A DNA stretch of 17,147 nt. Origin: JBHIBC01 sp046758905 (lineage in GTDB: Bacteria; Acidobacteriota; Polarisedimenticolia; Gp22-AA2). The DNA lies in contig JBHIBC010000059.1 in NCBI GenBank assembly GCA_046758905.1, positions 1-17,147 of the forward strand. Direction: 5' to 3'. Below the pieces are notes generated by a model, which saw only the letters and a list, made by a program, of their open reading frames with translations, was not told where the DNA came from and ran no database searches. Every line of letters begins with the position of its first letter. Position 1 is the stretch's first letter. Below are positions 6,332-14,602 of this stretch, piece after piece. The translations under genes and the position numbers were made by a program.

Positions 6332-7123
6332 TCAGTCGCGGTCGAGGGCGTGGAAGTGATGCAGGGGTCCGGCGCCCCGGCCCAGGGCGGGCGCGGAGCG
6401 GATCGCCCCGGTCACGAACCGCTTGGCGCGCGCGATCGCCTCGAACGGCGGGTAGCCCAGCGCGAGGTAGGCGGTGGCGGCCGCCGAGAAGGTGCAGCCG
6501 GCGCCGTGCGTGTTGCGGGTGCGGACGCGCGCCTCCCGGAACAGCTCGAAGGAGCGGCCGTCGAACGCCACGTCGACGGCCTCGGGTCCTTCGAGGTGCC
6601 CCCCCTTGATCACCACGCAGCGCGGCCCGAGCGCGTGGATGCGGCGGGCGGCGTCGCGCATCGCCCGCGCGTCGGTGATCGTGCCGCCGGCCAGGATCTC
6701 CGCCTCCGGCACGTTCGGCGTGACCAGCTGCGCCATCGGCAGCAGGCGCGACCTCAGCGCCGAGAGCGCGTCCTCGCGCAGCAGCGTGGCCCCGGACTTG
6801 GCCACCGTGACCGGGTCGACCACCAGCGTGGGGATCCGGTTGCGCAGGGCCGCGTCGCAGACCGCCCCGACGATCTCCGCGCTCCACAGCATCCCCGTCT
6901 TCGCGGCGTCGACCCCGATGTCCTCCGCGACCGCGTCGATCTGGGACGCCACCATCTCCGGATCCATCTCCTGGATGCGGGCGACGCGGACGGTGTTCTG
7001 GGCCGTCACCGCGGTGATCGCCGACATGCCGAACACGCCTAGGGCGCCGAAGGTCTTGAGGTCGGCCTGAACGCCGGCCCCGCCGCCCGAGTCGGACCCG
7101 GCGATGGTCAGACAGCGCTTCAT
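6332..7123 (-). CDS. thiD: Hydroxymethylpyrimidine/phosphomethylpyrimidine kinase
   Basis: A 263-residue ribokinase-fold enzyme that phosphorylates HMP and then HMP phosphate to HMP pyrophosphate for thiamin synthesis. It begins MKRCLTIAGSDSGGGAGVQA, the substrate-binding start typical of ThiD. It carries GMLWSAE, VDPVTVAKSG and the anion-hole/catalytic motif NTHGAGCTFSAA with C210. Two adjacent ATG codons are possible. ATG 7124-7126 overlaps the thiE stop (ATGA); ATG 7121-7123 is preferred because the Shine-Dalgarno GGAAGG inside the end of thiE then lies 5 nt away instead of 2. Either way translation is coupled to thiE. The product feeds its HMP-PP directly to ThiE. Confidence 0.95.
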   Translation of the reverse strand: MKRCLTIAGSDSGGGAGVQADLKTFGALGVFGMSAITAVTAQNTVRVARIQEMDPEMVASQIDAVAEDIGVDAAKTGMLWSAEIVGAVCDAALRNRIPTLVVDPVTVAKSGATLLREDALSALRSRLLPMAQLVTPNVPEAEILAGGTITDARAMRDAARRIHALGPRCVVIKGGHLEGPEAVDVAFDGRSFELFREARVRTRNTHGAGCTFSAAATAYLALGYPPFEAIARAKRFVTGAIRSAPALGRGAGPLHHFHALDRD

Positions 7124-7785
7124 CACCTTCCGCCCGAGGCGGCGCTCCCGCGGGCCTCGACGATCCGGCGCTTGAGGGCGCGCGTCGCGGCGACCATGTC
7201 CTCCGCCGAGACGACCGCCGAGACCACGGCCGCCCCGCAGGCTCCCGCCCGCAGCACCGCCGCCACGTTGTCGACCGCGATGCCGCCGACGGCCACCACC
7301 GGGATCGACACCGCGCCCACGATCGACCTGAGGCCGTCCAGGCCGATCGGCCGTCCCGCGTCAGCCTTGGTGCCCGTGACGAAGATCGGGCCGGCGCCGA
7401 CGTAGTCGGCGCCCTCCCTCTCCGCCCGGCGGGCCTCCTGCGGGGTCCCGGCCGACACGCCGAGGACCCGCGGGCGCGGCAGGAGGCGGCGCGCCTCCCC
7501 GGCCGGCAGGTCCTCCGGACCCACGTGTGCGCCGTCGGCCCCCGTGACCAGGGCCACGTCGACCCGGTCGTTGACCAGGAAAACCGCTCCGAATTTGCGG
7601 GCCTGTGGCTGGATCTCCGCCGCCATGCGACATAAGTTGAAGGCGGGAGATGACTTGTCTCTGATCTGCACCGCGTCGGCCCCACCTTCGAGCGCGGCGC
7701 GGGCGATTTCGACGTGGGACCGGCCGGGCGTCAGGACGGCATCGGTGATGACGTAAAGGTCGTACCGGGGCCAGCCGACGACCAT
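7123..7785 (-). CDS. thiE: Thiamin phosphate synthase
   Basis: A 220-residue TIM-barrel enzyme that joins HMP pyrophosphate to the thiazole phosphate to give thiamin phosphate. Seen in order: YDLYVITD (8-15), the phosphate/metal motif VQIRDK (39-44), FLVNDRVDVAL with the Mg-binding Asp, GAHVGPEDL, the pyrophosphate-loop region DYVGAGPIFVTGTK, and VAVGGI near the C-terminus. ATG 7783-7785 is preceded by GGAGG at a 4-nt spacing, a convincing ribosome site. Length is normal. It is the first gene of a thiE-thiD unit; no TPP riboswitch (thi box) is visible in the 33 bp before it. Confidence 0.95.
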   Translation of the reverse strand: MVVGWPRYDLYVITDAVLTPGRSHVEIARAALEGGADAVQIRDKSSPAFNLCRMAAEIQPQARKFGAVFLVNDRVDVALVTGADGAHVGPEDLPAGEARRLLPRPRVLGVSAGTPQEARRAEREGADYVGAGPIFVTGTKADAGRPIGLDGLRSIVGAVSIPVVAVGGIAVDNVAAVLRAGACGAAVVSAVVSAEDMVAATRALKRRIVEARGSAASGGR

Positions 7786-7807
7786 CGTGCCTCCGCGAGA
7801 GGACCGA

Positions 7808-7813
7808 ATTCTA
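7808..7813 (-). promoter_or_regulatory. -10 element for thiE-thiD in a 33-bp divergent gap
   Basis: TAGAAT on the minus strand, about 22 nt before the thiE ATG, is close to the -10 consensus. No good -35 is found 16-18 nt further up. It overlaps the last bases before the divergent kinase ATG (7819), so the -35 region would lie inside the kinase gene. Confidence 0.35.
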
Positions 7814-7818
7814 TCACC

Positions 7819-10809
7819 ATGTCCGAACCCGCACCCGAGACCACCGCCGAGAGGGGCGCCTCCGCCGACCCGCGGCCCGCGCCGCCGGAGGCCGGCCGGA
7901 CGGGGGCGGATTCGGCCGGGCACGCCCTGCTCGTTCACCTCGAATCGATCCAGGAGCTCCAGACGGCGCTGTCCCAGGAGGAGCGCGACGACGAGATCCT
8001 GCGCGTGGGCACCACCGCGGCGGTCGAGATCCTCGGCGTCGACTGCGGCATCGCCCTGGTGCACGGCGCCGACGGCGGGGCGCCGATGCGCTTCGGATGG
8101 GCGGAGGGGTGCGAGCTGGCGCAGCACGAGATCGGGATCCTGTCGCGCAACCTGGATGAGCACCTGGCGCGGATCCGGCGCGGGGAGGTGCCGTGCATCG
8201 TCCTGGCGGCGGATCCCCCCGGGGGCTTTGAGGACGCCGCCGACGAGCCGCCGGCCGTGCTGCAATCGCGCGGGCTCGGGTCGGTCCTGATCCTCGGTCT
8301 GGGCCAGGGCGCGCGGCGCTGCGGTGCGCTCATCCTGGCGCGCCGCGAGCCGACGCCCTTCCCCCGCGAGAGCCGGCTGCTGGCCGAGATCCTCGCCCTG
8401 CAGTTCGCGGTCCAGATCGAGCGGGTCCGCCAGACCTCCGAGGCCCGCAACGCGTTCGAGAGGACGAAGCAGGAGGTGGAATCGGCCACCCGCTCGCTGC
8501 GCGAGCGGAACCAGGAGCTGGAATCGCTCAACGCCGTGGCCGCCTCCGTCACCCCTTCCTTCGAGTTCGAGCGCCAGCTCGACCTGATCCTCCGCAGGGC
8601 GGCGGACGTGACGCGACACCAGGGCGGAGCGATCCACCTCGTCGAGGGAGAGGACGCCCGGGCCCAGGTCCTCCGGTGCGCGCGGGGGATCGGGGACCCG
8701 GGGTGCGCCGACGCTCTCCGGGGGCGCACCCACCGCAGGGGCGAGGGGATCGTCGGCCGCGTGTGGGAGAGCGGGACGCTGGTGGCCCTCGCCGATCTGC
8801 GCGCGGAGGTCGACGCGGCGGCGCGCGACGAGATGACGCGGGCGGGATACCACGGCCTGCTCTGCGCCCCGCTCCGGGCCCGGGGGCGCACCCTCGGCGT
8901 GATCGAGCTGTTCACGTCCGAGGAGCGGTTCTACCTGGAGGAGGACCGGCACCTGGCCCAGGCGGTCGCCGACCAGGTCGGCCTGATGATCCAGAACGCC
9001 CGGCTGCTCTCCGACCTCATGCACTACAGCCTCCATCTGGAGTCGCGCGCCGAGAGGAGGGAGCGCGCCCTCGAGCGCCGCGGCGTCGAGGCCGAGGCGC
9101 TGCGCGCCATCCTCGACGACGCGGGGCGTCGTCTCGATCCCGGGGCGTTTCTCGAGGCGGCGATCGGCCGGGTGCTGCACCTGCTGCGAGCCGAGGCCGG
9201 GCTGATCCACCTGGTCGACCGGGGGACCGGGGCGCTGCGGATCGCGGCGCGCTCCGGGTCGGAAGCGGGACTCGCCGCCCTGGAGTCCGTGGCGTCCGAC
9301 CATCCCGTCCTGCGACGGGCGCTCGAGACCGGCTCGCCGCTGGAGGTCGAGGCCCCTGAGGAGACGATGGAGGGGGAGGAGGGGGGCCCCGGAGGCCCGG
9401 CTCCCCGCTTCCGGGTCGCGGTCCCCCTCCGGTCGGGGGACGCAGTGATCGGGGCGCTCTCGGCGGCGGCCGGGGGGCCGTGCGGGCTCGCCGAGGAGGA
9501 ACTCAAGGGGCTCGCGTCGATCGGGACGGCGATCGGGATCGCCCTCGACGCCGGGCGGCGGGTGGGAGGGATGCCCCCGCTGCCGCATCGCGACGCCCGG
9601 CGGGAGGTCCCGCAGGCCATGGTCCGGGCCCAGAAGATGGAGTCGATCGGGATGCTGGCCGGCGGGATCGCCCACGATTTCAACAACATCGTGGGCGCGA
9701 TCCTCGGGTACGCCACGCACATCAAGAGCCGCGTCGCCCGCGACAACCCGATCCACCGTCACGCCTCGATCATCGAGGAGCAGTCGCTGCGCGCCACGGA
9801 GCTGATCCAGCAGCTCCTGGCCCTGTCGGGCGGCGCGCAGACGCGCCGCGAGCCGACCGATCTCAACCGGGTGCTCGCGGACACGGTGGCGCTGCTGTCC
9901 AGGGGGCTCGAGAAGAGCATCTCCCTCGAGGTCCACACCGAACCCGAGCTGCCGGCCGTCGAGGTCGACCCGGAGCAGATGAAACAGGTCCTGCTGAGCC
10001 TCGCGGTCAACGCCCGGGACGCCATGCCGGAGGGCGGCCGCATCAGCTTCGAGACACGCCTGGTCCACCTCGACGAGCGCTACGTCGGCGCGGTCCCCGA
10101 TCTCAGGTCGGGCGACTACGTCGAGATGATCGTCGCCGACAGCGGCGTCGGGATGCCGCCGCAGGTCGCGGAGCGGGCGTTCGAGCCGTTCTTCACCACC
10201 AAGCCCGAGGGGCTCGGCACGGGCCTCGGGCTGGCGGTCGTCGAGGGCATCGTGAGGGGATACGGCGGCCACGTCGACATCAATTCGGCGCAGGGGGTGG
10301 GCACCACGGTGCGCATCTATCTCCCCGCGGCCGGCCGGGCCGACCCGCGGCCGCACGGCGGCACGGCCCCCTCGCCCCGGGTGATCGAGATCGCCCGGGA
10401 CGGCGCTGGACCCGCCCCGCCCACGGGCCGCGTCCTGGTGGTCGACGACGAGGAGTCGATCCGGCAGCTGATGCGCGACGTTCTGGAGGGACGAGGGGTC
10501 GAAGTTCTCGCGGCGCGGGACGGGGTCGAGGCGCTCGACGTCTATCGGCGGGAGTGGGGCCGCATCGAGTTCGTCGTGCTGGACATGCTCATGCCGCGTC
10601 TGAGCGGCCTCGAGACCTTCCGCCGCCTGCGCGGAATGGACCGCAGGGTGCGGGTCCTGCTCTCCTCCGGCGACAGCAACAACGAGCAGGCGAGGACGGC
10701 GATGAAGGAGGGGGCCCTCGGCCTGCTCGCCAAGCCGTTCACCATGTCGGAGCTGCTGGCCTGGGTCGACAGGCTCAGGCGCGGCGGGGCGGCGGGCGGC
10801 CCGAGCTGA
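7819..10809 (+). CDS. Soluble hybrid sensor histidine kinase: GAF-GAF-GAF-HisKA-HATPase-REC
   Basis: A 996-residue cytoplasmic kinase without membrane segments. Three GAF-like domains are read at about 56-215, 248-400 and 442-580. The last two show the family pattern of a helix-rich start followed by LCAPLRARGRTLGVIELF and FRVAVPLRSGDAVIGALS; the first is more divergent. The dimerisation helix carries KMESIGMLAGGIAHDFNN with phospho-acceptor H619. The ATPase has the N box around N731 (VNARDAM), G1 DSGVGM (774-779) and G2 GLGTGLGLAVV. The receiver has the acidic pair D876-D877, phospho-acceptor D922 in VLDMLMP and K972 in LAKPF. The signal is unknown; GAF domains often bind small molecules or chromophores. 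No separate response regulator or output gene is adjacent. ATG 7819 is the first in frame. Confidence 0.93.
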   Translation: MSEPAPETTAERGASADPRPAPPEAGRTGADSAGHALLVHLESIQELQTALSQEERDDEILRVGTTAAVEILGVDCGIALVHGADGGAPMRFGWAEGCELAQHEIGILSRNLDEHLARIRRGEVPCIVLAADPPGGFEDAADEPPAVLQSRGLGSVLILGLGQGARRCGALILARREPTPFPRESRLLAEILALQFAVQIERVRQTSEARNAFERTKQEVESATRSLRERNQELESLNAVAASVTPSFEFERQLDLILRRAADVTRHQGGAIHLVEGEDARAQVLRCARGIGDPGCADALRGRTHRRGEGIVGRVWESGTLVALADLRAEVDAAARDEMTRAGYHGLLCAPLRARGRTLGVIELFTSEERFYLEEDRHLAQAVADQVGLMIQNARLLSDLMHYSLHLESRAERRERALERRGVEAEALRAILDDAGRRLDPGAFLEAAIGRVLHLLRAEAGLIHLVDRGTGALRIAARSGSEAGLAALESVASDHPVLRRALETGSPLEVEAPEETMEGEEGGPGGPAPRFRVAVPLRSGDAVIGALSAAAGGPCGLAEEELKGLASIGTAIGIALDAGRRVGGMPPLPHRDARREVPQAMVRAQKMESIGMLAGGIAHDFNNIVGAILGYATHIKSRVARDNPIHRHASIIEEQSLRATELIQQLLALSGGAQTRREPTDLNRVLADTVALLSRGLEKSISLEVHTEPELPAVEVDPEQMKQVLLSLAVNARDAMPEGGRISFETRLVHLDERYVGAVPDLRSGDYVEMIVADSGVGMPPQVAERAFEPFFTTKPEGLGTGLGLAVVEGIVRGYGGHVDINSAQGVGTTVRIYLPAAGRADPRPHGGTAPSPRVIEIARDGAGPAPPTGRVLVVDDEESIRQLMRDVLEGRGVEVLAARDGVEALDVYRREWGRIEFVVLDMLMPRLSGLETFRRLRGMDRRVRVLLSSGDSNNEQARTAMKEGALGLLAKPFTMSELLAWVDRLRRGGAAGGPS

Positions 10810-10852
10810 GCGGAGGCGTCGGGAGCGCCGCCCCGCCCCGCAGCGCCCCGGA

Positions 10853-12082
10853 TCATTGGTCCGATCGGTAGACGCGGGTGGAGGGCCTGAAGGCGGCCCA
10901 CGAGAACCAGAAGTGGTTGATCGCGACCGCGGGCGTGAGGGCCCTCCCGGCCATCTCCCCGGCTATCGCCCGTCCGGACGCGCTCCACTCGCTGAGCGTC
11001 TCGCGATCGATGAGCCTGCCGCCGTCGCGGGCGAAGGTCAGCGTGCGATCGCCGACGGTGCGCAGATACGCGATCGCCGTCCCCACGTCCCGCCCGCCGG
11101 CCACGGACGCGGCGTCGAGGGCGGAGGCGGTGCCGGGGGTCCAGAGCACGACGATCTCCTCCCCCGCGACGGTGTCGTTCACGACCCGCGACTCGCGCAG
11201 GATCTCGTAAGGGTAGGCCACCGCCTCGCCGTCGATCTCGACGGTCAGGACCCGGGCCATCGGCGCCAGCCGGCCGGGGGTGCTCGGGCCGTCGTAGAGA
11301 AACGGCGAGCCGCGCACGTCGTCGTATCCGACGTAGGGGTTGCGCCCGTATGACCGCACGTGCCCGGTCCTGCGGGACAGCGCGCGCCCGCCCGGGTGCC
11401 GCGCCTTGAAGTCCCGCCAGGCGACGATTGGCGCCGGCCGCGAGACCAGGCGCTTCCCCGCCAGGGCACCGGCGATCGCCTCTCCCGTCGCCTGCTGCCA
11501 CCAGGATTCCGTCTGCCGGTCGTACATGATCAGGTTGCTGTAGCGCAGCCGTCCCGTCGTGCCGAAGTCGAGCCGGCGGCCCTCGACCGTCCTCTCGAAG
11601 GCGATGGCGGTGTTGCACAGAGGGCAGAAGGTCACGCTCACGGGGACTCCGCCGACCGTGTCGTTGACGATCTCGTGCCAGGTGACGACCTGCAGCGGGT
11701 AGCCCCTGGCATCCCCCCCGATCTCGAGCAGGATCACCGGCTCCATCGGCTGCAGCCACCCGTCCGCCTCGGCGACGTCGATGAACCGCGGCCGGTCGAT
11801 GGCGGGGATGCCGTCCTTGGGCGGCCCCCCCGACAGGATCTGGTCGTAGGGGACCGTGTGGCGGCTGAAGTCGGTCCGGAACTCCCGGGCGGCGCCGACG
11901 GGAGGCTCGTCGGCCCGCCGGGCTGCGCGCTCCCGCGCCGGGCCGCCGGGCTCGTCGGGCGGTGCGGGTGGGCTCCCCGCCGCCCGGATCGGGGACCCCG
12001 CCGCCAGCCACGCGACCAGTCCGGCGGCGCCGATCGCCGCCGCCCTCACCGCCGCTCTCGAAGCCAGCTCCGTTCCGCCCAT
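10853..12082 (-). CDS. Exported DUF3179-family protein, function unknown
   Basis: A 409-residue protein. It starts at ATG 12080-12082 with an excellent Shine-Dalgarno (GGGAGGGA, 4 nt spacing); a further upstream ATG at 12115 lacks one. An N-terminal stretch of Ala, Leu and Val residues with IRAAG behind it looks like a Sec signal peptide, so export to the periplasm is likely. The DUF3179 hallmark is present as FCPLCNTAIAFER, with C153 and C156 in a CXXC pair. Other conserved-looking stretches are VTWHEIVNDTVGG, VVNDTVAGEEIVVLW and a C-terminal NHFWFSWAAFRP. The paired IVNDTVG/VVNDTVAG segments suggest an internal duplication. No reaction is established for the family. It is convergent with the kinase (43 nt gap) and divergent from the EamA exporter. 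Confidence 0.88.
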   Translation of the reverse strand: MGGTELASRAAVRAAAIGAAGLVAWLAAGSPIRAAGSPPAPPDEPGGPARERAARRADEPPVGAAREFRTDFSRHTVPYDQILSGGPPKDGIPAIDRPRFIDVAEADGWLQPMEPVILLEIGGDARGYPLQVVTWHEIVNDTVGGVPVSVTFCPLCNTAIAFERTVEGRRLDFGTTGRLRYSNLIMYDRQTESWWQQATGEAIAGALAGKRLVSRPAPIVAWRDFKARHPGGRALSRRTGHVRSYGRNPYVGYDDVRGSPFLYDGPSTPGRLAPMARVLTVEIDGEAVAYPYEILRESRVVNDTVAGEEIVVLWTPGTASALDAASVAGGRDVGTAIAYLRTVGDRTLTFARDGGRLIDRETLSEWSASGRAIAGEMAGRALTPAVAINHFWFSWAAFRPSTRVYRSDQ

Positions 12083-12108
12083 GCCGTCCCTCCCTCGACG
12101 CTTCGGCC

Positions 12109-12123
12109 GTTGCACCGTGCAAC
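12109..12123. promoter_or_regulatory. Perfect 15-bp palindrome between divergent genes (operator candidate)
   Basis: GTTGCAC-C-GTGCAAC is a perfect 7-bp inverted repeat around one base. It lies 27 nt before the DUF3179 ATG and about 48 nt upstream of the -35 element of the EamA exporter, where a repressor or activator could act on both. The size and symmetry suit a TetR-, MarR- or similar dimeric regulator; no regulator gene lies in the window. Confidence 0.5.
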
Positions 12124-12170
12124 AGCCGGGGCGCGCCCGCGATTCCCGTGCCGTGCGGCCCCGATCCGCG

Positions 12171-12200
12171 TTGCCCGGATCAGGCCCGGCCCGCTAGAAT
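12171..12200 (+). promoter_or_regulatory. Sigma70-type promoter for the EamA exporter
   Basis: TTGCCC (12171-12176), an 18-nt spacer and TAGAAT (12195-12200). Initiation near 12207 would give a 5' leader of only about 30 nt before the GTG start. Confidence 0.55.
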
Positions 12201-12211
12201 CTGCGACCGTC

Positions 12212-12241
12212 ATGCCGGAACGGAAAGGGGCCCCTCCGTGA
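12212..12241 (+). other. Nine-codon upstream reading frame overlapping the exporter start
   Basis: ATG 12212 opens a frame for MPERKGAPP and stops at TGA 12239-12241, overlapping the GTG start of the exporter as GTGA. It would begin about 5 nt from the predicted transcription start, so it could only be translated from a nearly leaderless message. It may couple translation or be chance. Confidence 0.2.
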
Positions 12242-13152
12242 GCCGTCCCGCCGAAGGGCGCGCCGGGCTCCGGGTCCCCCTCAACTTCGCCAGCGTCTAC
12301 ATCTTCTGGGGATCGACCTACCTGGCGATGCGCTACGGGGTGCAGGACATGCCGCCGGCCCTGCTGGCGGGCACGCGTTTCGCCATCGCCGGCGGGCTCC
12401 TCTTCACCTGGCTCCGGTGGCGCCGCGTCCCCCTCCCGCCGGCCCGCCTGCTGGGGCCGATCGCCGTCACCGGGCTGCTGCTCCTGGCCGGGGGCAACTG
12501 GATGGTGACCGTGTCGGTGCAGACGGTCCCCTCGGGCATGGCCGCGGTGATCATCGCCAACGTGCCCTTCTTCATGGTCGCCATCGAGGCCCTGCGCCGG
12601 GACGGCGAGAGGATCACCCCGCTCGTCGCCGCGGGGCTGGTGGTGGGATTCCTCGGCATGCTGATCCTGATGTGGCCGAAGATCACGGCCCTCGGCTCCC
12701 GGGGGTGGGAGGCCGCGCCCGGCGAGATCGCCCTGCTCGCGGCGAACGTCAGCTGGGCCTTCGGGTCCATCTACTCGAAGCACAGGGTCCGAGGCGTCGC
12801 CCCCCTGATGGCGGTGGCGCTGGAGATGCTGATCGCGGGAGCGGCGCTTCTGCTCATCGGCACCCTGCTCGGCGAGGCGCCCCGGTATCAGGTCACCCGG
12901 CGCTCGGCGACCGCGGTCGGGTGGCTGATCGTCGCCGGCTCGCTGTTCGGGTATTCCTCCTACATCTGGCTGCTCGGCCACGTCCCCGCGGCCAAGGTCT
13001 CGACCTACGCCTACGTGAACCCGGTGATCGCCATCGTCCTGGGCTGGCTCTTCCTGGGGGAGGCGGTCGGGGCTCGGATGGCGGTGGGCACCGCCGTCAT
13101 CCTCGGAGGGGTGGCGGCGGTCAACATCGCGAGGGTCCGGACGCGGGCCTGA
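12238..13152 (+). CDS. EamA-family drug/metabolite exporter, YedA-like
   Basis: A 304-residue inner-membrane transporter of the DMT superfamily, with about ten hydrophobic segments arranged as two EamA repeats. The YedA-type signature WGSTYLAMRYG is at 24-34, LLLAGGNWMVTVSVQTVPSGMAA follows in the first repeat as shorter pieces of the family pattern, and the second repeat ends with YAYVNPVIAIVLGWLFLGE starting at 257. The substrate cannot be told from sequence; relatives export amino acids or other metabolites. The start is GTG 12238, preceded by GGAAAGGGG 8 nt upstream; no in-frame ATG lies before the first membrane segment. The gene is divergent from DUF3179 and followed by the porin 179 nt later on the same strand. 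Confidence 0.88.
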   Translation: MSRPAEGRAGLRVPLNFASVYIFWGSTYLAMRYGVQDMPPALLAGTRFAIAGGLLFTWLRWRRVPLPPARLLGPIAVTGLLLLAGGNWMVTVSVQTVPSGMAAVIIANVPFFMVAIEALRRDGERITPLVAAGLVVGFLGMLILMWPKITALGSRGWEAAPGEIALLAANVSWAFGSIYSKHRVRGVAPLMAVALEMLIAGAALLLIGTLLGEAPRYQVTRRSATAVGWLIVAGSLFGYSSYIWLLGHVPAAKVSTYAYVNPVIAIVLGWLFLGEAVGARMAVGTAVILGGVAAVNIARVRTRA

Positions 13153-13331
13153 GCGCGCCGCGACTCCCGGGCCGAGCGCGCGTGCCGAGGGCCTGCGATC
13201 GCCGCCGCGCCGCGACCGCCGGCCCCCCGATCGTTGTATCCTCTTGCCTCCGTCGCGGCCGGAACCGCCGGCCGTGCGGCCGCCGCAACCGCATGGGGAC
13301 CGCGGGCGGACTGAACCGGGAGGGGGGCGGC

Positions 13332-14558
13332 ATGGCATCGCGAGAGGGACGAATGTACGGACGTCGGGCCATCGCCGGCGCCGTCGCGCTCTACGGTCTC
13401 GTGCTCTCGCCGGCGGTGAGGGCGGACGACGGCGGTTGGAGCGTGAGATGGGATGACGGCTTCAGGTTCGAATCGCCCGACCGGCGATTCGCGCTCGGGT
13501 TCGGCGGTCGCATCCAGGCCGACTGGACGTTCACGGACCCCGACGGCCGGATCGACGCCGAGGTCGGTCCCGTGCGGGACGGCAACGAGTTCCGGCGGGC
13601 GCGCCTGTTCGTCGAGGGGAGGGTCTACGAGAGGGTGGAGTTCAAGGCCCAGTACGACTTCGCCGGGGGGGACGTCGACTTCAAGGACGTCTATATCGGG
13701 ATCCGGGACACCCCGATCGGCAGCCTGCGCTTCGGACATCTCAAGGAGCCGTTCAGCCTCGAGGAGCTCACCAGCAGCAAGTACATCGCCTTCCTCGAGC
13801 GGTCCCTGCCGAACGCCTTCGCCCCGCAGCGGAATACGGGCGCCATGCTCTTCGACCACGTCGGGGACCGGTTCACTTGGGCCGTCGGGCTGTTCCGCGA
13901 GGCGGACGACGCCGGCGGCACTGCGGACGCGGAGAAGAAGCTGAACATCACCGGCCGGGTGACGGGGCTGCCGCTCTACCGGGACGGAGGACGCCACCTC
14001 CTCCACCTCGGCCTCGGGTTCACCCGGAAGGACCTCGGCGACGAGCCGTTCCGGTTCGCCTCCCGCCCAGAGGTCCACCAGTCGCCTGAGTTCGTGGATA
14101 CCGGGACCATCCCCGGGGACCGGTTCAAGATATACGGCGCCGAGATCGCCTATGTCGCCCACAGGTTCTGGCTCGCCGCCGAGCGCATGATCGCCGACGG
14201 GGACGCCCCCTCTAAAGGCGACCCGCGCTTCGATGGCACCTACATCCAGGCCGGATTCTTCCTGACTCGGGATCACCGGCGCTACGCGACCGCGTCGGGC
14301 AGCTTCGGCCGCATGAGGCCGGAGGTGAACTTCGGCGAGGAGGGAAGCGGCGCCTGGGAGCTGGCCGTCCGGTACTCGAGCCTCGATCTCAGCGACGCGA
14401 TGGTCGCCGGCGGCGAGCTGGAGAACCTCAGCTTCGCCGTCAACTGGTACCTCAACCCGGTGACGCGCCTCATGCTCAACTACGTCAGGTCGGACCGCGA
14501 TGATCCGGCCGCGGGCGAGAGCGATTTCTTTCTGGCTCGATTCCAGATCGATTTCTGA
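13332..14558 (+). CDS. Outer-membrane porin, phosphate-selective porin O/P (OprO/OprP) type
   Basis: A 408-residue outer-membrane beta-barrel. ATG 13332 is preceded by GGAGGGGGG, a strong ribosome site; ATG 13353 is an in-frame alternative. The signal peptide has Arg residues at 4, 7, 11 and 12, a hydrophobic core and AVRA-DD, giving cleavage near residue 31. The mature protein opens with FALGFGGRIQADWTF, a typical first strand of OprP porins, and continues with FRRARLFVEGRVYERVEFK and FKDVYIGIRD, alternating strand patterns. It ends in FQIDF with a C-terminal Phe, the outer-membrane assembly signal. Phosphate or polyphosphate selectivity is family-based only; no pst or pho genes are adjacent, and no lysine-rich pore can be assigned. 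Confidence 0.88.
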   Translation: MASREGRMYGRRAIAGAVALYGLVLSPAVRADDGGWSVRWDDGFRFESPDRRFALGFGGRIQADWTFTDPDGRIDAEVGPVRDGNEFRRARLFVEGRVYERVEFKAQYDFAGGDVDFKDVYIGIRDTPIGSLRFGHLKEPFSLEELTSSKYIAFLERSLPNAFAPQRNTGAMLFDHVGDRFTWAVGLFREADDAGGTADAEKKLNITGRVTGLPLYRDGGRHLLHLGLGFTRKDLGDEPFRFASRPEVHQSPEFVDTGTIPGDRFKIYGAEIAYVAHRFWLAAERMIADGDAPSKGDPRFDGTYIQAGFFLTRDHRRYATASGSFGRMRPEVNFGEEGSGAWELAVRYSSLDLSDAMVAGGELENLSFAVNWYLNPVTRLMLNYVRSDRDDPAAGESDFFLARFQIDF

Positions 14559-14569
14559 CGGAGCGGGTC

Positions 14570-14597
14570 CGGAGGGGCGTTCTCGCCCCGGCGTCCG
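14570..14597. terminator. Hairpin between convergent porin and DUF885 genes
   Basis: GGGGCG-TTCT-CGCCCC (14574-14589) is a perfect 6-bp stem with a 4-nt loop, flanked by CGGA and TCCG that can also pair. It fills most of the 44-bp convergent gap and could stop transcription from both sides. There is no T-run on either strand, so intrinsic termination is not certain. Confidence 0.45.
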
Positions 14598-14602
14598 AGG
14601 GA

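Noticed and set aside
2949..7685. A minus-strand open frame of about 1,578 codons covering nrdJ, thiD and part of thiE
   Set aside because: It is antisense to nrdJ and out of frame with thiED, rich in Arg, Gly, Pro and Val with no recognisable motif. Long antisense frames are expected opposite GC-rich genes.
7123..10356. A minus-strand open frame of about 1,077 codons running from the kinase region into thiE
   Set aside because: Only the last 220 residues, from ATG 7785, are a real protein (ThiE). The rest lies antisense to the histidine kinase and is low-complexity.
10810..10852. Intrinsic terminator between the histidine kinase and DUF3179 genes
   Set aside because: Only a 4-bp GGCG/CGCC pairing with a large loop and no T-run is present.
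12109..12123. NtrC binding site
   Set aside because: The TGCAC half-sites resemble NtrC sites (TGCACC-N4/5-GGTGCA), but here they are separated by a single base, so the geometry is wrong; no sigma54 promoter is seen.
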